Positions 31,800 to 39,973 of a stretch of 64,000 nucleotides of DNA are shown in pieces; within the stretch, counting starts at the first letter, position 1, and each line of letters starts with the position of its first letter. Position numbers and translations under genes: made by a program. Under the pieces are notes generated by a model. It saw only the letters and a program-made list of their open reading frames with translations, was not told where the DNA came from and searched no databases. The DNA comes from Cristatella mucedo (lineage: Eukaryota > Bryozoa > Phylactolaemata > Cristatellidae). The DNA is taken from NCBI GenBank assembly GCA_009760855.2, contig WPIO01000141.1:1-64000 (forward strand), in the 5' to 3' direction.

Positions 31800-33785
31800 T
31801 ATTCTTTAAGTAATAATAATAATACCAATAATATTTTGAGAGAGCTTAATCTCCACTAGGCGCTTTATATCTTTTTTTATTCTCGTGAGTAAAATCATGC
31901 TTGAAAAACAAACAAATGAATAACACTTTCCACTACTGGGTCAGCATCTCGTGGTTAGTTGATCTTGATAATCCAAGGAATTTGTTTTGTACTAAATGCT
32001 GTCCTAAATTGTCGCACTTTTAAATGTGGTCAGGTCACATCAATGCAGGTCGGGAGGGAGTTCCAGGCTATGGGAGCATTACGAGCTTTTCCAAAGGATT
32101 TAATTTTTGTACGAGGTATTTTTAGACTCCTAAAAGTGAGCGACAAAACCTTGAAGTCAATCCGTTGCTTGACTGGTAACCAGTGCAGGTCGGCGAGAAG
32201 TGGAGTAATGTGGCAACTGCGACGCTCACGACAGACAAGCCTAGCTGCAGAGTTTTGCACCAGCTGCAATCGCCTGATCGCACATGCTGGTAGGCCAGTA
32301 AGCAGTGAGTTGCAGAAGTCGAGACGAGATGTCACGAATGCATGGACCAACTTGGACGTGGTATCCTTATCTAAACAAGCCCTAATTTTAGCAATGTTAT
32401 GAAGCTGAAAATAGGCTGATTTGACTGTGGAGCTGATGTGGTCGTCTAACGAGAGGTCGCTTTGGAATATGACACCTAGATTTCGAGCTGATGCAACTGG
32501 AGATATGCTGGCAGAGCCAATTTTGAAAGTCAGCCTTTCCAATTTCTGAATAACACTAGGTTTGCCCATAACTAGTAAGTTAGTTTTATCATCGTTTAGT
32601 TTTAGAAAATTTGCTGCCATCCATGATCGGATGTCATCAATGCATGCAGCTAGTGAGTTTAGAGAATTTGAGGTTCGCGAAGGCTGGGAGGGATCAAAGC
32701 AAAGGTACAACTGAGTGTCACCTGCATTAAAGTATAAGCCTAGATTGTTCTTGGCAATCACATCAGCAAGAGGCAGAGTATAAACTGTGAAAAGAACCGG
32801 ACCAGCACTAAGCCCTGAGGTACTCCATATTTCAGAGGTACTTCAGATTATCTTTGTCCATTCACGTCAAAATAATGGAGTCTCCCACTGAGATAGGACC
32901 TGAACCACTGCAGAGCAGTGCCAGTGATGCCCAGGCGAGATGAGAGGCGCTCTAGATGTACTTTGTGATCGATGGTATCAAAAGCTGCCGAAAGATCGAG
33001 CAAAACTAGAAGAAACACTCTACCCATGTCTGCATTCCTAAGTAGGTCGTTGTATACCCGAAGCAATGCTGACTCTGTGGAGTGATTAGCTCTAAAGCCA
33101 GACTGGAACTTACTAGCAAGGTGTGAGGTCTCAATATACGAGTTCAGCTGGTCTGCCACGACCCGTTCCAGTGTCTTTGATAGGAATGGTAGAAGGGAGA
33201 CTGGGCGGTAGTTGCTTAAGTTCTCTTGGTCTAGTGTAGCTTTCTTGAGAAGTGGCCTGACTACAGCTTTTTTGAAAGGTGCTGGGACCTGACCTGAGGC
33301 TAATGACATATTAATGATGTTGGTTATGCATGGCAGCAGCAGATCAATGCAACGTAGGAGCAGGACAGTGGGAATAGGGTCCAGTGGACTTGTTGTCTTC
33401 TTTGATTGAGATACGAGCTTTAGGACTACATCACTAGTGACCTGTTTAAATGCAGACATTGAGGCGCAGCCAGGAACCGAGGAACAGCATTCTAGTGGGA
33501 AGGTTGTCATCGCAGGGATGGATTCCCTGATTTTGTCTACCTTCTGCACAAAGAATCGAGAGAAGCGATCGGCTAGATCATCACAAGGATCATCAGGTAA
33601 GGAGCTAACCTGGGAACGGTTAAGGAGATGGTTTATTGTCGACATCAGCATTTTTGGATTGTGCATCTGTGATTCAACAATGTTTCTATAGAAGCTAGAC
33701 TTAGCCTTTGCTAGGATCGATTGGTACGACCTACAGTAGTCTTCATATGCCTGTCGATGGACAGTTAGTCCGGATCTTTTGTATG
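31800..33785 (-). mobile_element. L2/CR1-type LINE nested in the Maverick
   Basis: 5'-truncated LINE on the minus strand. Its reverse transcriptase is split in two frames. 33666-32848 holds palm blocks FKKAVVRPLLKK, LSNYRPVSLLPFLSKTLERV, FQSGFRANHSTESALLRVY and LLVLLDLSAAFDTIDHK. 32761-32030 holds the remainder: the region where active enzymes have FYADD reads FNAGD (LYFNAGDTQLYLCF), then SWMAANFLKLNDDKT, ARNLGVIF and LHWLPVKQRIDF. The 3' UTR ends in the family stem and a (TAA)n run at 31808-31820. The composition is higher in GC than the element around it. The copy is dead by frameshift and the altered active site. It removed or separated the 3' end of the adjacent hydrophobic protein gene. 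Confidence 0.93.
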
Positions 33786-34195
33786 CAGTCAGTTATTGCA
33801 TTTGTTAGACGTTCACTTTGCAAAGTTAATGCCTCCATTCTTTGCTCCTTTGTCCTCATAGGTGGGCTTTTACTAGTGAACATAGTTTGATCTATTAATT
33901 TCTTTATTAGACTTGCAACAGTTACACCAATTGAAATAACAGTTCCAGCTGTACCAACAGCTGCTGCTATTAAACCTAGTAGTGCAGGGATTGCAGGAAG
34001 AAAGCCCCTTGATCGAACCTCTAAGAAATTCTTTGACCGGGATTTTGCATCTAATTGTCTTGCGTCCCAATTGACCTCTTGACCAAACACTTCACTTAAA
34101 TATACTTTTGCATTCCAATACCAAGGATAATTATCTTTTTCTGTTGCAAGTAATACATCATTAATTGCTAAACCAATTTCTAGTGATTCAATCAT
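33786..34195 (-). pseudogene. Hydrophobic virion-like (pX/pVI-type) protein, 3' end at LINE
   Basis: Minus strand from ATG 34195, directly after the upstream gene's stop. It contains NYPWYWNAKVYLSEVFGQEV, then a basic SRSKNFLEVRSRGF leading into a long hydrophobic segment (LPAIPALLGLIAAAVGTAGT and continuing), then KKLID and a charged tail. A basic RGF.P segment before Ala/Gly-rich helices is typical of Maverick and adenovirus core or membrane-lytic minor proteins. The frame runs on into LINE sequence at about 33785, so the true C-terminus is lost or displaced. Role inferred. Confidence 0.55.
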
Positions 34196-34196
34196 T

Positions 34197-34565
34197 TTAT
34201 TTATTCCTTTTTTTCTGACATTGTTTTTCAAAACACTTGACCATATTTACCACTAGTAAATCGTCAGCTATTTGTTTTATAAATAAAGATAAATCCACAA
34301 TTCCTGTAAATCCACTAAGAAAGCCTCCTGAAACTTTTGTTCCAGCTCCAATAACTTTAAGAGACTGTAATACTTTAGGAACAGCTGTTGCAATTTTTTC
34401 CGAAGCTTGAAGTGATAATCTTGCTGCTAATTTGGGTGCAAGTTTTTTAACTGCTTTTTCGCCTATTTTTGTTGCAGTTTTTTCTCCATCTAACACATCT
34501 TGAGTTGTTTTAATCCCTCCTTTTAAATCTTCGTCTACTCCTTTACCTTTCCTTACTTTTTTCAT
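34197..34565 (-). CDS. Small basic, helix-rich virion-like protein
   Basis: Intact 122-codon frame starting MKKVRKGKGVDEDLKGG. It has Lys/Ala-rich amphipathic helices (KIGEKAVKKLAPKLAARLSL), then a hydrophobic Gly-rich part (IGAGTKVSGGFLSGFTGIVD) and a Cys/Lys-rich end. The stop is followed within two bases by the ATG of the next gene, so the two were probably co-expressed. It diverges from fibre B, whose start is 11 bases away. No family is certain; a membrane-active or core protein is plausible. Confidence 0.55.
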   Translation of the reverse strand: MKKVRKGKGVDEDLKGGIKTTQDVLDGEKTATKIGEKAVKKLAPKLAARLSLQASEKIATAVPKVLQSLKVIGAGTKVSGGFLSGFTGIVDLSLFIKQIADDLLVVNMVKCFEKQCQKKRNK

Positions 34566-34575
34566 CTTATACTAT

Positions 34576-35377
34576 ATGGATAAAGTTAGAAAAATCAATG
34601 GTATTATTTATACTAATATTGATGCAAATAATAATAGAATAACGAATTTAAGATTTCCTGTTAATAGTGGTGAATAATAATAAGAATATATATATATATA
34701 TATATATAATATATATAAGAATAATAATAAGACTAGATTATGCTCTTAGCACAAGTGCTGGTAATAGTGTAATTAGTAATACTTCTGGAGAATTAGCAAT
34801 AGTATCAGCTCTAACTGATTTACTACCTAAAAAAGATGCAGTATGAAATCACAATTGAATTGTAATAATGTTTATGGGATATCTGGTAACTCTGCAGATG
34901 GAACTGTATACTCAGATCTAAGACCTTGCAAAGTAATAAGTTATGGATTATTAAAAAGTATGACAGCAGTGCTTCAAGGTACTTTGATTGAGTGGTACTT
35001 ATCCAAGTATATTCTATCTTGATATGTTAGGTCTTAATATTACTGCTAATGGAAGTACAGGTAATAAATTTCAAACTCAACAAATTACACCTGGTGATAT
35101 ACCTGTTGTTGCAGCTACTGGAAAAGTTGTTGCATACAATACTAATCTTAAAACATTCTTTCCAGGAATATTACCTCATTTTGGAATGGTGTCTAATACT
35201 ATGCATGCAACTAATAAAACTAATTCTTATTTAGAGTTAACTAGTGATAATACTTATGGAGTAAGTGGTACTCTAGTTTTAATAATTAACATTGATGGCA
35301 TTTGTAGATATGCTATTGATAAGTTTACAGTTGCTAGTGGAATTACTTTTATAGGTTTTATTGTTAGTATTGTATAG
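34576..35377 (+). pseudogene. Fibre-like repeat protein B, decayed
   Basis: ATG 34576 opens MDKVRKINGIIYTNIDANNN with ITNLRFPVNSGE, half of a fibre repeat, then triple TAA and an (AT)n expansion at 34686-34719. Remnants continue in shifting frames (ALSTSAGNSVISNTSGELAI, NNVYGISGNSADGTVYSDLR), and the last 129 codons are open: SGTYPSIFYLDMLGLNITAN, then LPHFGMVSN. The order (short repeat, linker, beta-rich head) parallels fibre A. At least two shifts and several stops. Confidence 0.55.
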
Positions 35378-35379
35378 AA

Positions 35380-36273
35380 ATGTTAGGTAAAAGAAGCAAA
35401 GGAAAGTCATCAAAGAATTGCATTAGAAAGAATGGTGATATACTTAGGGGAAATCTAAACATGAATGGAAATCTTATAAAAAATTTAGGTGATCCTGTTG
35501 ATGCTGGTGATGCAGTAAACAGAAAATATATAGATACAAATTGTGTCACCAAGATTTCTAGATCTACTAAAAATGATGGAGATATTGACATGAATAATTT
35601 TAGAATACTAGATCTTGCTAATCCTATAAATCCTAGTGATGCTGCAACAAAAGATTATGCTGATACTAAACTTTCACTTACAAGTGGAAGAATTAATGGA
35701 AATTTAATTGTAGATGCTGGTATTAGTGCTAGTGCTCCTCCTGACAATGAGTATAGTGTTCCAAATAAAAGTTATATGGATACAAACTTTCTAAGTGTAA
35801 ATGGTGGGATAGTTAACGGTAATCTAGACATGCAAAATAATTTTATTAAAAATATAATAGATCCTGTTAATCTCAATGTTGGTGTTAATCTTAATTACCT
35901 AAATAGAATTACAGATGGAAATGTAGCAGTTATTGATTTTAGTGGTTTTATTGATGGGTCATTACAAACGATAATTGGAAGTTTATCACATAATGGAAAA
36001 TGGATTAGTACACTAGGAAATGTTTCTGTTCCAAGAGGTATATTCATGCTTTCAGCAATATATTCATTAACTCTAAACTTAACAAAAATTATTATTTTTT
36101 TTCCAACAAATGGAATAAATGCAAAAGAATATCCATATCAATTATTTGGAAGTTATTCTCTAGATCCAACTAGAAAAATAGTAGAGAGTTCTATATTTGT
36201 AGCTACAGAAGATTTATTTAACAAAACAATAAATGTAACGCTTTACATAGCAACACATAAAAATGCTCAGTAG
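35380..36273 (+). CDS. Fibre-like repeat protein C
   Basis: Intact frame of 297 codons, the only undamaged member of the family. A basic start (MLGKRSKGKSSKNCIRKNGD) is followed by at least four shaft repeats: LRGNLNMNGNLIKNLGDPVD.AGDAVNRKYIDTN, DIDMNNFRILDLANPINPSD then AATKDYADTK, a looser SASAPPDNEYSVPNKSYMDT, and NGNLDMQNNFIKNIIDPVNL. A C-terminal domain of about 120 residues (FSGFIDGSLQTIIGSLSHNG, IFMLSAIYSLTLNLT) would be the head. The pattern matches phage tail fibres. It starts 2 bases after fibre B ends and overlaps fibre D by 11 bases. Host attachment is inferred. Confidence 0.72.
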   Translation: MLGKRSKGKSSKNCIRKNGDILRGNLNMNGNLIKNLGDPVDAGDAVNRKYIDTNCVTKISRSTKNDGDIDMNNFRILDLANPINPSDAATKDYADTKLSLTSGRINGNLIVDAGISASAPPDNEYSVPNKSYMDTNFLSVNGGIVNGNLDMQNNFIKNIIDPVNLNVGVNLNYLNRITDGNVAVIDFSGFIDGSLQTIIGSLSHNGKWISTLGNVSVPRGIFMLSAIYSLTLNLTKIIIFFPTNGINAKEYPYQLFGSYSLDPTRKIVESSIFVATEDLFNKTINVTLYIATHKNAQ

Positions 36274-36893
36274 AAAAGATTTACAGATGGATGGAACATT
36301 TAACTTTGATTCAAACAGAATAATTAATGTTGGAGAAACTGTCGATACATTAGAGACAGTTAATAAATAATTTGCTGATAACAATTATCTAAAGAAAAGA
36401 TACTGTTTCAGATCAACGTATAACTGGTAATTTATCTGCAAATTCAAAAAATTATGTAAGAATATTAGATCCTGTCAATGGGAGAGATGTTGCAACAAAA
36501 AAATAAGTTGATAGAAAATTAGATAGGTATATGCGACCTGTAAGAATGAGTGGAAACCTATTTGTTGAAAAATTAATAATGAGAATAAAGGAACCAAAAT
36601 TTTATGGTTATGGACCAAATGATTTAATTCCTTTTAAATTCTTTCATCATTTTTATTTAAAGTGTGAAAATTATCCATATATTTCTAATGTTATTGCTAA
36701 TACACGTTTTATTAAATATTGGGGAAATTTAACTGTAAATAGTATAACTAATTTAGGTAAACCATCACGAGAATTTTTTTCTACTAATGGTCAACAAGTT
36801 CTAGCAAAGCTTTCAGATAATAACATAAAAAAAGTAGTGTACATAAGTACATTATTTTTTCAAGAGGCCAATTACTTAAATCATCTTCAATAG
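36263..36893 (+). pseudogene. Fibre-like repeat protein D, fused to polymerase remnant
   Basis: ATG 36263 gives LSRKDLQMDGTFNFDSNRII and NVGETVDTLETVNK, then TAA. After a shift ITGNLSANSKNYVRILDPVN and GRDVATKK follow, with another TAA, then an open 120-codon part from 36531 (MRPVRMSGNLFVEKLIMRIK) with head-like sequence. The last 50 bases overlap the minus-strand polymerase remnant, which breaks off here, so a deletion has joined the two genes tail to tail. Confidence 0.55.
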
Positions 36894-39377
36894 GTTCTGT
36901 AATAGGTAAGCACCACATCATAACTGTTGGATATAAACTTGTTGCATCCCAGTACATGATATAATTAGTACTACTATCTTTACAAAGTCTTCTACTGACT
37001 TGACAGACACCACCTCTTATTGATTCTTTAAACTTTTGATATAGTTGTAAGTCTCCTTCCTTCTTACCTAACAAATTTATTGTACATTTGGCATAAAACA
37101 AAGTACAAGACCATGCCTAGTGTGGTGCAGATAGATAGTGATTAGGATGTAGTTTAAACAATTCAATAAAACTGTTTCTGTATGCTTAATAACAATCAGC
37201 AAGAAGTGTAATGTCTGCATATCGATACATATCATGATATTCTCCTAAATCTTTCATGCTAAAAAGTTTAAATACATTTAGTGCATGTTCATAGTCTTCA
37301 GTACTAATACCTTTATCAAAAGTATGTTTACTATTGAATGATTTTATATCTGGAATCTTAGTCTCATTGAATTTATCAAAAGAATCCATGTACTCATATG
37401 GATAAATACCTTTTCTTGTTATAACATCTTTAAGAACCTTAACATCAATATCTGGATATAATCAATTAAAGACATCAATTGTACCATCAAAGTTTGAATT
37501 TGCTTTCTTTAATGAAGTAATAATATCACTTAAACCGCCAATCATAAAATTAATAGAATCTTTAAACTCAAAATCCTCAAATGACATCGACATATAATTC
37601 TCCATATTATGTGCAACAGGTTTACAATTAAGACTAAATGTTGGCATTCCTTTCACAATCAAATGTGAATCATATCCTTTCAAATTGTGAATAAAGATAG
37701 GAAGTTTCCAACTACTTTTTTTAAATCTAACAAGTGAGTTACAAAGTTTGTGTGCTGCTCCTCTAAATTTACCCGTAAAATGACAGTGATCTCTTGCTTT
37801 TATGTTTACTTTATCTTCAGCAACAAATGTATCATTACATATCCAACAATTAGTGGAATCATTAAATTGTTTACGAGCATCAGAATAAAAAAACAATAGG
37901 TACTTCAGTGTGCTCTAGTAACTTATCTTTCAACCCATTTGAAACATTCATTATAAATTCCAAAAGTAACTCAACACAGTCATTACTTCTATTTAAAAAT
38001 ATACAAGGCTTTCCTCCATTTATATCATCTATCATTACTTTTCCATTATTATCAAGAATAATTGCACAAGAGCCACATGGGACTTGTAACATATTAGTAC
38101 ATGTATCACTACATTTACCTATTGTTAATTTACTATTACAATAAGTTGGATTGATATTGTTAGATACTATACTTTCATAGCAAGCATCACATGCCTCTAC
38201 ATTTAAACTCTCAAAATCTGCATAAAAAACGTATGGAGACTTAATAAGTTTTTCATGGTCACTAAAATTTAAAAGTGTAGTATCTTTTGTTCGTCCTGTT
38301 TTCTTATTCACAACAATACCAGGCATTTTTAATTTAGAATAACTAGAATTAAGACCTTGACATAAAACTAAATGATTCTGAAAATCTTCATCTGAAAATA
38401 ATTTATCCATTCACCTGTGACAATAAGATACTGATCCTCCCTTATTAGCTGTTCTACATAATCCACTAAAATTCTAAATTCTTTATCAATACGTAATGAC
38501 TTTTTTCAGATTTACTTATCAATAAAAGAATAATATGTCTATCTGGAATCTCTAATTATCTTGATACAATCCTTAGAGGATATACACCTGATTTGTCATT
38601 ATATTCATAAACATTTATACTAACGTTAAATAGTTTACCTAGTTTTTTAATATCAATGACTTTGACTGGCCATTCAAGTTGTGAAAGAGGTTCGTTTAAT
38701 TCTTGATAATTAGCTTTTAATATTTTAATTAAATCAATGTATCTCTCTGAGTGAACACTTACAGGATTTAGGAATCTTAATACACACCATAAAGCACAAT
38801 TTATCTTCATTCTTTATATTAATACAACAACGCTTCTTTGCTAAACCAGTTGGTAATGGTAAATAAGATGATCCTGCTCTAATAATATATTCACTAACAT
38901 TAATCTCAAGACGTTTTACACCAATCAATCTCCAACCAGAACCCGGATTCTTGTCAATAATTTTGTCTATTGATTCTTTTAAAGATTTTAATTGGTCTTT
39001 AAGAATATTAGTATAATCAGATCTTTTAACAACTACAACTAACTTAGAACCAGTTGCAAGACTATGAGAATGTGTATCAGTTTCATCGTGATATAAATGG
39101 ACTGAAATCTTTGCTTGCAATTTAAATGAAGAGAATCTAGTTGTTACATCTTTAATTACGGTATTATAACTTGGTATTATACTATTAAAGAAATCATCAA
39201 TTTCAGTTGCTGAACAGTCTCTTCCATTAAGAGCATATCTCTCATCACCACTTGCTCCGATAAAATCTAGTTTAAACTTATGAAGTCTAGAAGCAATATA
39301 GTTATGACATCAATATTCATTAGTCTTGTTGACTCGGTGTGAAAAGAGTTTCTCTTTTGAGGACTTTTTCGATACAT
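36784..39377 (-). pseudogene. Protein-primed DNA polymerase B (Maverick type), C-terminal half missing
   Basis: Minus strand, likely ATG at 39377, about 50 bases from the right inverted repeat. Pieces in order, across several shifts and stops: N-terminal region (AKISVHLYHDETDTHSH, GSGWRLIGVKRLEINVSEYI), CALWCVLRFLNPV, the EKSHYVLIK block, and a zinc-knuckle region. Next is the exonuclease I motif FYADFESL, DHCHFTGKFRGAAHKLCN, the exonuclease II motif IHNLKGYDSHLI, KGIYPYEYMDSFDKF, and polymerase motif A in YWDATSLYPTVM. Sequence ends shortly after motif A; the catalytic motifs B and C of the palm are gone. In-frame TGA, TAA and TAG codons and at least three shifts are present. The enzyme replicates the element from a terminal protein. 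This copy cannot. Confidence 0.9.
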
Positions 39378-39429
39378 CTATATTGAGAAAATAAATTTTG
39401 TTTAATTGAAAAATAAATAGGACAAAAGT

Positions 39430-39554
39430 TTAACGTTGGAGGAAAAGTAAACTTTTGGGACATTTTCCATTTCAAGACTTCGAAATGCGAACGATAGTGA
39501 GCATGAGAAGGATTGAAAAGGGAAATGTCCTAAAAGGGTACTTTTCTTACAACA
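39430..39554 (-). repeat. Right terminal inverted repeat
   Basis: Reverse complement of 22750-22870. Ends ggtacttttcttacaaca, followed by cactcctgcc. Confidence 0.95.
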
Positions 39555-39604
39555 CACTCCTGCCATGGTCAGAGGAGGGCGGGACGACAGGGTGGCGATT
39601 CGGC

Positions 39605-39700
39605 GCCCACAAACCCATCGCTTTGATTGAGCCAATGTAATGTAATGTATCTCTGTCTGTGGCTCCACAAAGTCATAAAAACCATGTGGGTGTTACTATG
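39605..39700 (+). repeat. Dispersed repeat, copy 1
   Basis: atgtaatgtaatgtatctct, then ctccacaaagtcataaaa and accatgtgggtgttac match 56425-56500. Type unknown, possibly part of a SINE or LINE UTR. It abuts the right end of the Maverick. Confidence 0.7.
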
Positions 39701-39973
39701 TGGGCTACCATGTTACCATGTAGGCTACTACCGCAACAAGTACTATTCAGCGCTTTAAACTTATGAGTCGTAGATTTTATAGCCGAGCTGTTGATAGGGC
39801 AAACGCATGATGCAGGAAGGTTCTCACTGCCAGAGAAGGTCCGCCGGTTGGTATCGACTAGTGGCGACATCGCACTTTATGCTAAGCAGGTCCTGTTTTG
39901 TGTAGCATATCTGAGGACAGTTCATAGTCACAGCGAAGATAGCAGCGGAATACTCGAAGGTATTACGGAGAAA
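39701..39973. other. Flank of the Gypsy remnant
   Basis: Could include the 3' LTR or downstream DNA of the Gypsy element. No paired LTR was found in the window. Confidence 0.3.

Larger units (their letters stand above)
22750..39554. mobile_element. Maverick/Polinton-type element, degenerate
   Basis: About 16.8 kb, clearly more AT-rich than its surroundings, with inverted terminal repeats. It encodes a retroviral-type integrase near the left end and a protein-primed DNA polymerase near the right end. Between them lie an adenain-like protease, a packaging ATPase and capsid-associated proteins, the gene set that defines Mavericks/Polintons and adintoviruses. About 2 kb of it is a nested L2 LINE. 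No matching 6-bp target duplication is visible at the repeat ends (flanks gcaggt and cactcc), and no major capsid gene was recognised. Most genes are broken, so the copy cannot be autonomous. The distinctive cargo is four fibre-like repeat proteins, a YqaJ recombinase, a DUF5679-like zinc ribbon and an HNH-AP2 endonuclease. Confidence 0.93.

Noticed and set aside
22744-39560. 6-bp target-site duplication of the Maverick
   Set aside because: Checked several possible inverted-repeat start points; no direct flanking match was found.
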